The notes: a model not told the origin generated them from the letters alone. Counted from the first letter of the stretch, positions 36,901 to 51,900 are shown. The stretch: DNA of 64,000 bases from Candidatus Accumulibacter proximus (GCA_016709675.1 JADJMH010000009.1:1-64000), one strand, 5' to 3'. Translations and numbers: made by a program.

Positions 36901-39900
36901 GCGGTGATGTCCGATCGAGGGTGATCGTCAGCGGCAGCGTCGACGTGCCTTCGTGTCGCTGGCGCTGCCGCTGTTGCCGGCGGCGTCGGTGGTGGTGATC
37001 GAGGCGGCGATGGCTTGTCGCGTCAGCCGAGAGGTCGGCGCCGGGACGGCGATGGCAAAGGTCAGCACGCCGGCGGTGTCGACGACGGTGCCGGTGAAGT
37101 TCTGGCCGTTGACCGTCAGGGTGACGGTGTCGCCGACCTGGTCGCCACCGACCTGCCGGTGACGGTGACTGCCGCGATTTCGGCGGCGTTGAGGATGTCG
37201 TCGGCGGTGATGTCCGCATCGAGGGTGATCGTCGGCAGCGGCGGCGCGGTGTCGATGGTGTAGCCTTCACTGTCGCCGGCGCCCGCTGTTGCCGGCGGCG
37301 TCGGTGGTGGTGATCGCGGGCGGCGATGGTGCTGTCGGCGTCGGCCAAGAGGTCGGCGCCGGGGACGGCGATGGCAAGCCAGCACGCCGGCGGTGTCGAC
37401 GACGTGCCGGTGAGTCGGCCGTTGACCGTCAGGGTGACGGTGTCGCCCGCCTTGGCGTCGCCACCGACCGTGCCGGTGACGGTGACATTGCCAGCGATTT
37501 CGGCGGCGTTGAGGATGTCGTCGGCGGTGATGTCCGCATCGAGGGTGATCGTCGGCAGCGGCGGCGCGGGTGTCGATGACCACCGTGTCGTTGTGGCCGG
37601 TCCCGACGGTTACCGGCGGCATTGGTGTAGCTGGCGTCGGCGACGCTGACACTGCCGATGCCGGTGGAAACCGTCGGTCGCCGTGAAAGAGGGCGGTGAG
37701 ACCTTCGGGTCGGTCAGGCTGACGGCGAGGCCGCTCAGCGTCCCGCCGACGGCGGTGACGTCGGTCAGGTCGAAGCCGCCGGGGCATCGCTGAAGGTGAA
37801 GGTGACGGTCGACACCTTGTCAATACTGTTCAGGCTGGGATCGACGATGTCGACGACGACGCTCGGCGCGGCGGTATCGACGGTGTAGCCTTCGCTGTCG
37901 CTGGCGCCTGCCGCGGTTGCCGGCGGCGTCGGTGGTGGTGATCGAGGCGGCGATGGTCTTGTCGGCGTCAGCCGAGAGGTCGGCGCCGGGGACGGCGATG
38001 GCAAAGCCGAGCACGCCGGCGTTGTTGACCACGAGACCGGTGAAGTTCGGGCCGTTGACCGTCAGGGTGACGGTGTCGCCCCTTGGCGTCGCCACCGACC
38101 GTGCCGGTGACGGTGACATTGCCAGCGATTTCGGCGGCGTTCGAGGATGTCGTCGGCGGTGATGTTCGCATCGAGGTGATCGTCGGCAGCGGCGGCGCGG
38201 TGTCGACGTGTAGCCTTCGCTGTCGTCGGCCGTCGCTGTTGCCGGCGGCGTCGGTGGTGGTGATCGCGGGCGGCGATGGGCCTGTCGGCGTCGGCGAGAG
38301 GTCGGCGCCGGGGACAGCGATGGCAAGAGGTCAGCGCGCGGGGCGGTGCCGGTGAGCTGGCGTGGTCGGGCGGGCCCGGCATCGCCCGACCTTGCGGTGA
38401 CGGGTCGCGCGGTGGCTTCGGCGGGTTGGGTGGTCGGCGGATGTCGCGGGGTGCGTCGGCGCGGCGGGCGGTGTCGATGCCCGGTCGTCGCTGGCCGGCC
38501 GCTGTTCCGGCGGGCATTGGTGTGCGGCGTCGGCGCATGACGCTGCCGGTGCCGGGGACCGTCGTTCGCCGTGAAGAGGGCGGTGAGCCTTCGGGTCGTC
38601 AGGCGACGGCAGGCCTAGCGTCGCCGACGGCGGTGATGTGTCAGGGAAGCCGCGGCGTCGCTGAAGGTGAAGGTGACGGTCGACACCTTGTCGCCGCTGT
38701 TCAGGCTGGTATCGACGATATCGACGATGACGTCGGCGCGGCGGGGTGTCGACGGTGCGCCGCTGTCGTGTTGCGGCGGGGGCGGGATGGTCTTGTCGGC
38801 GTCGGCCGGGTCGGCGCCGGGGACGGCGACGGTAAAGGTCAGCACGCCGGCGGTGTCGACGACGGTGCCGGTGAAGTTCTGGCCGTTGACCGTCAGGGTG
38901 ACGGTGTCGCCCGCCTTGGCATCGCCACCGACCGTGCCGGTGACGGTGATCGACGCGGTGGCTTCGGAGGCGTTGAGGATGTCGTCGGCGGTGATGTCCG
39001 CATCGAGGGTGATCGTCGGCAGCGGCGGCGTCGTGTCGACGGTGTAGCCTTCGCTGTCGCTGGCGCTGCCGCTGTTGCCGGCGGCGTCGGTGGAGCGGTG
39101 ATCGAGGCGGCGATGGTCTTGTCGGCGTCAGCCGAGAGGTCGGCGCCAGGACGGCGATGGGCAAAAGGTCGACACGCCGGCGGTGTCGACGACGAGTACC
39201 GGTGAAGTTCTGGCCGTTGACCGTCAGGGTGACGGTGTCGCCTGCCCTGGCGTCGCCACCGACCGTGCCGGTGACATTGCCAGCGATTTCGGCGGCGTTG
39301 AGGATGTCGTCGGCGGGATGTTCGCATCGAGGGTGATCGTCGCAGCGGCGGCGCGGGTGTCGACACTGTAGCCTTCACTGTCGTCGGCTGTCGCGCTGTT
39401 GCCGGCGGCGTCGGTGGTGGTGACGCGGGCGGCGATCGTGTCGGCGTCGGCCCGAGGTCGGCGCCGGGGACAGCGATGGCAAGGTCAGCACGCCGGCGGT
39501 GTCGACGACGGTGCCGGTGAAGTTCTGGCCGTTGACCGTCAGGGTGACGGTGTCGCCCGCCTTGGCGTCGCCACCGACCGTGCCGGTGACGGTGACATTA
39601 CCAGCGATTTCGGCGGCGTTGAGGATGTCGTCGGCGGTGATGTTCGCATCGAGGGTGATCGTCGGCAGCGGCGGCGCGGTGTCGATGGCGACCGTGTCGT
39701 TGTGGCCGGTCCCGCTGTTACCGGCGGCATTGGTGTAGCTGGCGTCGGCGACGCTGACGCTGCCGATGCCGGTGAAACCGTCGTTCGCCGTGAAAGTGGC
39801 GGTGTAGACCCTCGGGTCGGTCAGGCTGACGGCGAGGCCGCTCAGCGTTCCGCCGACGGCGGTGACGTCGGTCAGGTCGAAGCCGCTCGGGGCGTCGCTG

Positions 39901-42900
39901 AAGGTGAAGGTGACGGTCGACACCTTGTCGCCGCTGTTCAGGCTGGTATCGACGATATCGACGACGACGCTCGGCGCGGCGGTGTCGACGGTGTAGCCTT
40001 CGCTGTCGCTGGCGCTGCCGCTGTTGCCGGCGGCGTCGGTGGTGGTGATCGAGGCGGCGATGGTCTTGTCGGCGTCAGCCGAGAGGTCGGCGCCGGGGAC
40101 AGCGATGGCAAAGCCGAGCACGCCGGCGGTGTCGACGACGAGTGCCGGTGAAGTTCTGGCCGTTGACCGTCAGGGTGACGGTGTCGCCCGCCTTGGCGTC
40201 GCCACCGACCGTGCCGGTGACGGTGACATTGCCAGCGATTTCGGCGGCGTTGAGGATGTCGTCGGCGGTGATGTCCGCATCGAGGGTGATCGTCGGCAGC
40301 GGCGGCGCGGTGTCGATGACCACCGTGTCGTTGTGGCCGGTCCCGCTGTTACCGGCGGCATTGGTGTGGTATCGACGATATCACGGCGACGCTCGGCGCG
40401 GCGGTGTCGACGGTGTAGCCTTCGCTGTCGCTGGCGCTGCCGCTGTTGCCGGCGGCGTCGGTGGGTGGTGATCGAGGCGGCGATGGTCTTGTCGCCGTCA
40501 GCCGAGAGGTCGGCGCCGGGGACGGCGATGGCAAAGCCGAGCACGCCGGCGTTGGTGACCACGAGACCGGTGAAGTTCTGGCCGTTGACCGTCAGGGTGA
40601 CGGTGTCGCCTTTACCTTGGCGTCGCCACCGACCGTGCCGGTGACGGTGACATTGCCAGCGATTTCGGCGGCGTTGAGGATGTCGTCGGCGGTGATGTTC
40701 GCATCGAGGGTGATCGTCGGCAGCGGCGGCGCGGTGTCGACGGTGTAGCCTTCGCTGTCGGTGGCGCTGCCGCTGTTGCCGGCGGCGTCGGTGGTGGTGA
40801 TCGAGGCGGCGATGGTCTTGTCGCCGTCAGCCGAGAGGTCGGCGCCGGGGACGGCGATGGCAAAGGTCAGCACGCCGGCGGTGTCGACGACGGTGCCGGT
40901 GAAGTTCTGGCCGTTGACCGTCAGGGTGACGGTGTCGCCTACCTTGGCGTCGCCACCGACCGTGCCGGTGACGGTGACCGACGCGGTGGCTTCGGCGGCG
41001 TTGAGGATGTCGTCGGCGGTGATGTCCGCATCGAGGGTGATCGTCGGCACCGGCGGCGCGGTGTCGATGACCACCGTGTCGTTGTGGCCGGTCCCGATGT
41101 TACCGGCGGCATTGGTGTAGCTGGCGTCGGCGACGCTGACGCTGCCGATGCCGGTGAAACCGTCGTTCGCCGTGAAGAGGGCGGTGTAGACCTTCGGGTC
41201 GGTCAGGCTGACGGCGAGGCCGCTCAGCGTCCCGCCGACGGCGGTGACGTCGGTCAGGTCGAAGCCGCTCGGGGCGTCGCTGAAGGTGAAGGTGACGGTC
41301 GACACCTTGTCGCCGCTGTTCAGGCTGGTATCGACGATATCGACGACGACGCTCGGCGCGGCGGTGTCGACGGTGTAGCCTTCGCTGTCGTCGGCCGTCG
41401 CGCGGTTGCCGGCGGCGTCGGTGGTGGTGATCGAGGCGGTGATGGTCTTGTCGGCGTCGGCCAAGAGGTCGGCGCCGGGGACGGCGATGGCAAAGGTCAG
41501 CACGCCGGCGGTGTCGACGACGGTGCCGGTGAAGTTCTGGCCGTTGACCGTCAGGGTGACGGTGTCGCCCGCCTTTGGCGTCGCCACCGACCGTGCCGGT
41601 GACGGTGACATTACCAGCGATTTCGGCGGCGTTGAGGATGTCGTCGGCGGTGATGTTCGCATCGAGGGTGATCGTCGGCAGCGGCGGCGTGGTGTCGATG
41701 GCGACTGTGTCGTTGTGGCCGGTCCCGCTGTTACCGGCGGCATTGGTGTAGCTGGCGTCGGCGACGCTGACACTGCCGATGCCGGTGAAACCGTCGTTCG
41801 CCGTGAAAGTGGCGGTGTAGACCCTCGGGTCGGTCAGGCTGACGGCGAGGCCGGCTCAGCGTTCCGCCGACGGCGGTGACGTCGGTCAGGTCGAAGCCGC
41901 TCCGGGGCGTCGCTGAAGGTGAAGGTGACGGTCGACACCTTGTCGCCGCTGTTCAGGCTGGTATCGACGATATCGACGACGACGCTCGGCGCGGCGGTGT
42001 CGACGGTGTAGCCTTCGCTGTCGCTGGCGCTGCCGCTGTTGCCGGCGGCGTCGGTGGTGGTGATCGAGGCGGCGATGGTCTTGTCGCCGTCAGCCGAGAG
42101 GTCGGCGCCGGGACGGCGATGGCAAAGCCGAGCACGCCGGCGTTGTTGACCACAGACCGGTGAAGTTCTGGCCGTTGACCGTCAGGGTGACGGTGTCGCC
42201 GACCTTGGCGTCGCCACCGACCGTGCCGGTGACGGTGACATTGCCAGCGATTTCGGCGGCGTTGAGGATGTCGTCGGCGGTGATGTTCGCATCGAGGGTG
42301 ATCGTCGGCAGCGGCGGCGCGGTGTCGACACTGTAGCCTTCACTGTCGTCGGCTGTCGCGCTGTTGCCGGCGGCGTCGGTGGTGGTGACGCGGGCGTCGA
42401 TCGTGCGGTCGGCGTCGGCCCAAGAGGTCGGCGCCGGGACAGCGATGGCAAAGCCGAGCACGCCGGCGTTGTTGACCACGAGACCGGTGAAGTTCTGGCC
42501 GTTGACCGTCAGGGTGACGGTGTCGCCCGCCTTGGCGTCGCCACCGACCGTGCCGGTGACGGTGACATTGCCAGCGATTTCGGCGGCGTTGAGGATGTCG
42601 TCGGCGGTGATGTCCGCATCGAGGGTGATCGTCGGCAGCGGCGGCGCGGTGTCGATGACCACCGTGTCGTTGTGGCCGGTCCCGCTGTTACCGGCGGCAT
42701 TGGTGTAGCTGGCGTCGGCGACGCTGACACTGCCGATGCCGGTGAAACCGTCGTTCGCCGTGAAAGTGGCGGTGTAGACCCTCGGGTCGGTCAGGCTGAC
42801 GGCGAGGCCGCTCAGCGTTCCGCCGACGGCGGTGACGTCGGTCAGGTCGAAGCCGCTCGGGGGCGTCGCTGAAGGTGAAGGTGACGGTCGACACCTTGTC

Positions 42901-45900
42901 GCCGCTGTTCAGGCTGGTATCGACGATATCGACGACGACGCTCGGCGCGGCGGTGTCGACGGTGTAGCCTTCGCTGTCGCTGGCGCTGCCGCTGTTGCCG
43001 GCGGCGTCGGTGGTGGTGATCGAGGCGGCGATGGTCTTGTCGCCGTCAGCCGAGAGGTCGGCGCCGGGGACGGCGATGGCAAAGCCGAGCACGCCGGCGG
43101 TGTCGACGACGGTGCCGGTGAAGTTGTGGCCGTTGAGCGTCAGAGGTGACGGTGTCGCCCGCCTTGGCGTCGCCACCGACCGTGCCGGTGACGGTGACAT
43201 TACCAGCGATTTCGGCGGCGTTGAGGATGTCGTCGGCGGTGATGTCCGCATCGAGGGTGATCGTCGGCAGCGGCGGCGCGGTGTCGATGACCACCGTGTC
43301 GTTGTGGCCGGTCCCGCTGTTACCGGCGGCATTGGTGTAGCTGGCGTCGGCGACGCTGACACTGCCGATGCCGGTGAAACCGTCGTTCGCCGTGAAAGTG
43401 GCGGTGTAGACCCTCGGGTCGGTCAGGCTGACGGCGAGGCCGCTCAGCGTCCCGCCGACGGCGGTGACGTCGGTCAGGTCGAAGCCGCTCGGGGCGTCGC
43501 TGAAGGTGAAGGTGACGGTCGACACCTTGTCGCCGCTGTTCAGGCTGGTATCGACGATATCGACGACGACGCTCGGCGCGGCGGTATCGACGGTGTAGCC
43601 TTCGCTGTCGCTGGCGCTGCCGCTGTTGCCGGCGGCGTCGGTGGTGGTGATCGAGGCGGCGATGGTCTTGTCGCCGTCAGCCGAGAGGTCGGCGCCGGGG
43701 ACGGCGATGGCAAAGCCGAGCACGCCGGCGTTGTTGACCACGAGACCGGTGAAGTTCTGGCCGTTGACCGTCAGGGTGACGGTGTCGCCTACCTTGGCGT
43801 CGCCACCGACCGTGCCGGTGACGGTGACATTGCCAGCGATTTCGGCGGCGTTGAGGATGTCGTCGGCGGTGATGTTCGCATCGAGGGTGATCGTCGGCAG
43901 CGGCGGCGCGGTGTCGACGGTGTAGCCTTCGCTGTCGTCGGCCGTCGCGCTGTTGCCGGCGGCGTCGGTGGTGGTGATCGAGGCGGTGATGGTCTTGTCG
44001 GCGTCGGCCAAGAGGTCGGCGCCGGGGACGGCGATGGCAAAGGTCAGCACGCCGGCGGTGTCGACGACGGTGCCGGTGAAGGTCTGGCCGTTGACCGTCA
44101 GGGTGACGGTGTCGCCCGCCTTGGCATCGCCACCGACCTTGCCGGTGACGGTGACATTGCCAGCGATTTCGGCGGCGTTGAGGATGTCGTCGGCGGTGAT
44201 GTTCGCATCGAGGGTGATCGTCGGCAGCGGCGGCGCGGTGTCGATGACCACCGTGTCGTTGTGGCCGGTCCCGATGTTACCGGCGGCATTGGTGTAGCTG
44301 GCGTCGGCGACGCTGACGCTGCCGATGCCGGTGAAACCGTCGTTCGCCGTGAAGAGGGCGGTGTAGACCTTCGGGTCGGTCAGGCTGACGGCGAGGCCGC
44401 TCAGCGTCCCGCCGACGGCGGTGATGTCGGTCAGGTCGAAGCCGCTCAGGGCGTCGCTGAAGGTGAAGGTGACGGTCGACACCTTGTCGCCGCTGTTCAG
44501 GCTGGTATCGACGATATCGACGACGACGCTCGGCGCGGCGGTGTCGACGGTGTAGCCTTCGCTGTCGTCGGCCGTCGCGCGGTTGCCGGCGGCGTCGGTG
44601 GTGGTGATCGAGGCGGTGATGGTCTTGTCGGCGTCGGCCAAGAGGTCGGCGCCGGGGACGGCGATGGCAAAGGTCAGCACGCCGGCGGTGTCGACGACGG
44701 TGCCGGTGAAGTTCTGGCCGTTGACCGTCAGGGTGACGGTGTCGCCCGCCTTGGCGTCGCCACCGACCGTGCCGGTGACGGTGACATTACCAGCGATTTC
44801 GGCGGCGTTGAGGATGTCGTCGGCGGTGATGTTCGCATCGAGGGTGATCGTCGGCAGCGGCGGCGTGGTGTCGATGGCGACTGTGTCGTTGTGGCCGGTC
44901 CCGATGTTACCGGCGGCATTGGTGTAGCTGGCGTCGGCGACGCTGACGCTGCCGATGCCGGTGAAACCGTCGGTCGCCGTGAAGAGGGCGGTGTAGACCT
45001 TCGGGTCGGTCAGGCTGACGGCGAGGCCGCTCAGCGTCCCGCCGACGGCGGTGACGTCGGTCAGGTCGAGGCTCAGGGCGTCGCTGAAGGTGAAGGTGAC
45101 GGTCGACACCTTGTCGCCGTTGTTCAGACTGGTATCGACGATATCGACGACGACGCTCGGCGCGGCGGTGTCGACGGTGTAGCCTTCGCTGTCGTCGGCC
45201 GTCGCGCGGTTGCCGGCGGCGTCGGTGGTGGTGATCGAGGCGGTGATGGTCTTGTCGGCGTCGCCAAGAGGTCGGCGCCGGGGACGGCGATGGCAAAGCC
45301 GAGCACGCCGGCGTTGTTGACCACGAGACCGGTGAAGTTCTGGCCGTTGACCGTCAGGGTGACGGTGTCGCCCGCCTTGGCGTCGCCACCGACCGTGCCG
45401 GTGACGGTGACATTGCCAGCGATTTCGGCGGCGTTGGGGATGTCGTCGGCGGTGATGTCCGCATCGAGGGTGATCGTCGGCAGCGGCGGCGCGGTGTCGA
45501 TGACCACCGTGTCGTTGTGGCCGGTCCCGCTGTTACCGGCGGCATTGGTGTAGCTGGCGTCGGCGACGCTGACGCTGCCGATGCCGGTGAAACCGTCGTT
45601 CGCCGTGAAAGTGGCGGTGTAGACCCTCGGGTCGGTCAGGCTGACGGCGAGGCCGCTCAGCGTTCCGCCGACGGCGGTGACGTCGGTCAGGTCGAAGCCG
45701 CTCGGGGCGTCGCTGAAGGTGAAGGTGACGGTCGACACCTTGTCGCCGCTGTTCAGGCTGGTATCGACGATATCGACGACGACGCTCGGCGCGGCGGTGT
45801 CGACGGTGTAGCCTTCGCTGTCGCTGGCGCTGCCGCTGTTGCCGGCGGCGTCGGTGGTGGTGATCGAGGCGGCGATGGTCTTGTCGCCGTCAGCCGAGAG

Positions 45901-48900
45901 GTCGGCGCCGGGGACGGCGATGGCAAAGGTCAGCACGCCGGCGGTGTCGACGACGGTGCCGGTGAAGTTCTGGCCGTTGACCGTCAGGGTGACGGTGTCG
46001 CCCGCCTTGGCGTCGCCACCGACCGTGCCGGTGACGGTGACATTACCAGCGATTTCGGCGGCGTTGAGGATGTCGTCGGCGGTGATGTCCGCATCGAGGG
46101 TGATCGTCGGCAGCGGCGGCGCGGTGTCGATGACCACCGTGTCGTTGTGGCCGGTCCCGCTGTTACCGGCGGCATTGGTGTAGCTGGCGTCGGCGACGCT
46201 GACACTGCCGATGCCGGTGAAACCGTCGTTCGCCGTGAAAGTGGCGGTGTAGACCCTCGGGTCGGTCAGGCTGACGGCGAGGGCCGCTGTTCAGGCTGGT
46301 ATCGACGATATCGACGACGACGCTCGGCGCGGCGGTATCGACGGTGTAGCCTTCGCTGTCGCTGGCGCTGCCGCTGTTGCCGGCGGCGTCGGTGGTGGTG
46401 ATCGAGGCGGCGATGGTCTTGTCGCCGTCAGCCGAGAGGTCGGCGCCGGGGACGGCGATGGCAAAGCCGAGCACGCCGGCGTTGTTGACCACGAGACCGG
46501 TGAAGTTCTGGCCGTTGACCGTCAGGGTGACGGTGTCGCCTACCTGGCGTCGCCACCGACCGTGCCGGTGACGGTGACATTGCCAGCGATTTCGGCGGCG
46601 TTGAGGATGTCGTCGGCGGTGATGTTCGCATCGAGGGTGATCGTCGGCAGCGGCGGCGCGGTGTCGACGGTGTAGCCTTCGCTGTCGTCGGCCGTCGCGC
46701 TGTTGCCGGCGGCGTCGGTGGTGGTGATCGAGGCGGTGATGGTCTTGTCGGCGTCGGCCAAGAGGTCGGCGCCGGGGACGGCGATGGCAAAGGTCAGCAC
46801 GCCGGCGGTGTCGACGACGGTGCCGGTGAAGGTCTGGCCGTTGACCGTCAGGGTGACGGTGTCGCCTACCTTGGCGTCGCCACCGACCGTGCCGGTGACG
46901 GTGACCGACGCGGTGGCTTCGGCGGCGTTGAGGATGTCGTCGGCGGTGATGTCCGCATCGAGGGTGATCGTCGGCACCGGCGGCGCGGTGTCGATGACCA
47001 CCGTGTCGTTGTGGCCGGTCCCGATGTTACCGGCGGCATTGGTGTAGCTGGCGTCGGCGACGCTGACGCTGCCGATGCCGGTGAAACCGTCGTTCGCCGT
47101 GAAGAGGGCGGTGAACCTTCGGGTCGGTCAGGCTGACGGCAGGCCGCTCAGCGTCCCGCCGACGGCGGTGACGTCGGTCAGGTCAAGCCGCTCCGGGGCG
47201 TCGCTGAAGGTGAAGGTGACGGTCGACACCTTGTCGCCGCTGTTCAGGCTGGTATCGACGATATCGACGACGACGCTCGGCGCGGCGGTGTCGACGGTGT
47301 AGCCTTCGCTGTCGTCGGCCGTCGCGCGGTTGCCGGCGGCGTCGGTGGTGGTGATCGAGGCGGCGATGGTCTTGTCGGCGTCAGCCGAGAGGTCGGCGCC
47401 GGGGACGGCGATGGCAAAGGTCAGCACGCCGGCGGTGTCGACGACGGTGCCGGTGAAGTTCTGGCCGTTGACCGTCAGGGTGACGGTGTCGCCCGCCTTG
47501 GCGTCGCCACCGACCGTGCCGGTGACGGTGACATTACCAGCGATTTCGGCGGCGTTGAGGATGTCGTCGGCGGTGATGTTCGCATCGAGGGTGATCGTCG
47601 GCAGCGGCGGCGTGGTGTCGATGGCGACTGTGTCGTTGTGGCCGGTCCCGATGTTACCGGCGGCATTGGTGTAGCTGGCGTCGGCGACGCTGACGCTGCC
47701 GATGCCCGGTGAAACCGTCGGTCGCCGTGAAAGAGGGCGGTGTAGACCTTCGGGTCGGTCAGGCTGACGGCGAGGCCGCTCAGCGTCCCGCCGACGGCGG
47801 TGACGTCGGTCAGGTCGAAGCCGCTCGGGGCGTCGCTGAAGGTGAAGGTGACGGTCGACACCTTGTCGCCGTTGTTCAGACTGGTATCGACGATATCGAC
47901 GACGACGCTCGGCGCGGCGGTGTCGACGGTGTAGCCTTCGCTGTCGTCGGCCGTCGCGCGGTTGCCGGCGGCGTCGGTGGTGGTGATCGAGGCGGTGATG
48001 GTCTTGTCGGCGTCGGCCAAGAGGTCGGCGCCGGGGACGGCGATGGCAAAGCCGAGCACGCCGGCGTTGTTGACCACGAGACCGGTGAAGTTCTGGCCGT
48101 TGACCGTCAGGGTGACGGTGTCGCCCGCCTTGGCGTCGCCACCGACCGTGCCGGTGACGGTGACTGCCAGCGATTTCGGCGGCGTTGAGGATGTCGTCGG
48201 CGGTGATGTCCGCATCGAGGGTGATCGTCGGCAGCGGCGGCGCGGTGTCGATGACCACCGTGTCGTTGTGGCCGGTCCCGCTGTTACCGGCGGCATTGGT
48301 GTAGCTGGCGTCGGCGACGCTGACGCTGCCGATGCCGGTGAAACCGTCGTTCGCCGTGAAAGTGGCGGTGTAGACCCTCGGCTCGGTCAGGCTGACGGCG
48401 AGGCCGCTCAGCGTTCCGCCGACGGCGGTGACGTCGGTCAGGTCGAAGCCGCTCGGGGCGTCGCTGAAGGTGAAGGTGACGGTCGACACCTTGTCGCCGC
48501 TGTTCAGGCTGGTATCGACGATATCGACGACGACGCTCGGCGCGGCGGTGTCGACGGTGTAGCCTTCGCTGTCGCTGGCGCTGCCGCTGTTGCCGGCGGC
48601 GTCGGTGGTGGTGATCGAGGCGGCGATGGTCTTGTCGCCGTCAGCCGAGAGGTCGGCGCCGGGGACGGCGATGGCAAAGCCGAGCACGCCGGCGGTGTCG
48701 ACGACGGTGCCGGTGAAGTTCTGGCCGTTGACCGTCAGGGTGACGGTGTCGCCCGCCTTGGCGTCGCCACCGACCGTGCCGGTGACGGTGACATTACCAG
48801 CGATTTCGGCGGCGTTGAGGATGTCGTCGGCGGTGATGTCCGCATCGAGGGTGATCGTCGGCAGCGGCGGCGCGGTGTCGATGACCACCGTGTCGTTGTG

Positions 48901-51900
48901 GCCGGTCCCGCTGTTACCGGCGGCATTGGTGTAGCTGGCGTCGGCGACGCTGCACCACTGCCGATGCCGGTGAAACCGTCGTTCGCCGTGAAAGTGGCGG
49001 TGCGACCCTCGGGTCGGTCAGGCTGACGGCGAGGCCGCTCAGCGTTCCGCCGACGGCGGTGACGTCGGTCAGGTCGAAGCCGCTCGGGGCGTCGCTGAAG
49101 GTGAAGGTGACGGTCGACACCTTGTCGCCGCTGTTCAGGCTGGTATCGACGATATCGACGACGACGCTCGGCGCGGCGGTGTCGACGGTGTAGCCTTCGC
49201 TGTCGCTGGCGCTGCCGCTGTTGCCGGCGGCGTCGGTGGTGGTGATCGAGGCGGCGATGGTCTTGTCGCCGTCGGCCAAGAGGTCGGCGCCGGGGACGGC
49301 GATGGCAAAGCCGAGCACGCCGGCGTTGTTGACCACGAGACCGGTGAAGTTCTGGCCGTTGACCGTCAGGGTGACGGTGTCGCCTACCTTGGCGTCGCCA
49401 CCGACCGTGCCGGTGACGGTGACATTGCCAGCGATTTCGGCGGCGTTGAGGATGTCGTCGGCGGTGATGTTCGCATCGAGGGTGATCGTCGGCAGCGGCG
49501 GCGCGGTGTCGACGGTGTAGCCTTCGCTGTCGTCGGCCGTCGCGCTGTTGCCGGCGGCGTCGGTGGTGGTGATCGAGGCGGTGATGGTCTTGTCGGCGTC
49601 GGCCAAGAGGTCGGCGCCGGGGACGGCGATGGCAAAGGTCAGCACGCCGGCGGTGTCGACGACGGTGCCGGTGAAGTTCTGGCCGTTGACCGTCAGGGTG
49701 ACGGTGTCGCCCGCCTTGGCATCGCCACCGACCTTGCCGGTGACGGTGACATTGCCAGCGATTTCGGCGGCGTTGAGGATGTCGTCGGCGGTGATGTTCG
49801 CATCGAGGGTGATCGTCGGCAGCGGCGGCGCGGTGTCGATGACCACCGTGTCGTTGTGGCCGGTCCCGATGTTACCGGCGGCATTGGTGTAGCTGGCGTC
49901 GGCGACGCTGACGCTGCCGATGCCGGTGAAACCGTCGTTCGCCGTGAAGAGGGCGGTGTAGACCTTCGGGTCGGTCAGGCTGACGGCGAGGCCGCTCAGC
50001 GTCCCGCCGACGGCGGTGATGTCGGTCAGGTCGAAGCCGCTCGGGGCGTCGCTGAAGGTGAAGGTGACGGTCGACACCTTGTCGCCGCTGTTCAGGCTGG
50101 TATCGACGATATCGACGACGACGCTCGGCGCGGCGGTGTCGACGGTGTAGCCTTCGCTGTCGCTGGCGCTGCCGCTGTTGCCGGCGGCGTCGGTGGTGGT
50201 GATCGAGGCGGCGATGGTCTTGTCGGCGTCGGCCAAGAGGTCGGCGCCGGGGACGGCGATGGCAAAGGTCAGCACGCCGGCGGTGTCGACGACGTTGCCG
50301 GTGAAGTTCTGGCCGTTGACCGTCAGGGTGACGGTGTCGCCCGCCTTGGCATCGCCACCGACCGTGCCGGTGACGGTGACATTACCAGCGATTTCGGCGG
50401 CGTTGAGGATGTCGTCGGCGGTGATGTTCGCATCGAGGGTGATCGTCGGCAGCGGCGGCGCGGTGTCGATGACCACCGTGTCGTTGTGGCCGGTCCCGAT
50501 GTTACCGGCGGCATTGGTGTAGCTGGCGTCGGCGACGCTGACACTGCCGATGCCGGTGAAACCGTCGTTCGCCGTGAAGAGGGCGGTGACCTTCGGGTCG
50601 GTCAGGCTGACGGCGAGGCCGCTCAGCGTCCCGCCGACGGCGGTGACGTCGGTCAGGTCGAAGCCGCTCGGGGCGTCGCTGAAGGTGAAGGTGACGGTCG
50701 ACACCTTGTCGCCGCTGTTCAGGCTGGTATCGACGATATCGACGACGACGCTCGGCGGCGGTGTGATGACCACCGGGGGGTTGTGGCCGGTCCCGCTGTT
50801 AGGCGGCTGTAGCTGGCGTCGCCTATGGCGGGGGAAACCGCGTCGTGAAAGTGGCGGTGTAGACCCGCGCAGGCTAGACAGGGGAGGCGGGGGCGCTGAA
50901 GGTGAAGGTGACGCGACACCTTGTCGCCGCTGTTCAGGCTGGACGACGATACGACCACCTCGGCGCGGCGGCGACGGTGTAGCCTTCGCTGTCGCTGGCG
51001 CTGCCGCTGTTGCCGGCGGCGTCGGTGGTGGTGATCGAGGCGGTGATGGTCTTGTCGGCGTCGGCCAAGAGGTCGGCGCCGGGGACGGCGATGGCAAAGG
51101 TCAGCACGCCGGCGGTGTCGACGACGGTGCCGGTGAAGGTCTGGCCGTTGACCGTCAGGGTGACGGTGTCGCCCGCCTTGGCATCGCCACCGACCTTGCC
51201 GGTGACGGTGATCGACGCGGTGGCTTCGGCGGCGTTGAGGATGTCGTCGGCGGTGATGTCCGCATCGAGGGTGATCGTCGGCAGCGGCGGCGTCGTGTCG
51301 ACGGTGTAGCCTTCGCTGTCGCTGGCGCTGCCGCTGTTGCCGGCGGCGTCGGTGGTGGTGATCGAGGCGGCGATGGTCTTGTCGCCGTCGGCCAAGAGGT
51401 CGGCGCCGGGGACGGCGATGGCAAAGCCGAGCACGCCGGCGTTGTTGACCACAGGACCGGTGAAGTTCTGGCCGTTGACCGTCAGGGTGACGGTGTCGCC
51501 TACCTTGGCGTCGCCACCGACCGTGCCGGTGACGGTGACATTGCCAGCGATTTCGGCGGCGTTTAGGATGTCGTCGGCGGTGATGTCCGCATCGAGGGTG
51601 ATCGTCGGCAGCGGCGGCGCGGTGTCGATGGCGACCGTGTCGTTGTTGCCGGTCCCGAGGTTACCGGCGGCATTGGTGTAGCTGGCGTCGGCGACGCTGA
51701 CACTGCCGATGCCGGTGAAACCGTCGGTCGCCGTGAAGAGGGCGGTGTAGACCTTCGGGTCGGTCAGGCTGACGGCGAGGCCGCTCAGCGTCCCGCCGAC
51801 GGCGGTGACGTCGGTCAGGTCGAAGCCGCTCGGGGCGTCGCTGAAGGTGAAGGTGACGGTCGACACCTTGTCGCCGCTGTTCAGGCTGGTATCGACGATA

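Noticed and set aside
42995..45553. Very long + strand open frame (852 codons) across the repeat array, with similar ones nearby
   Set aside because: It is the antisense shadow of the LapA repeats: units are multiples of three without stops on the opposite strand, so open frames arise automatically. The product is a low-complexity GDGDG/VAVSREVG repeat without any domain.
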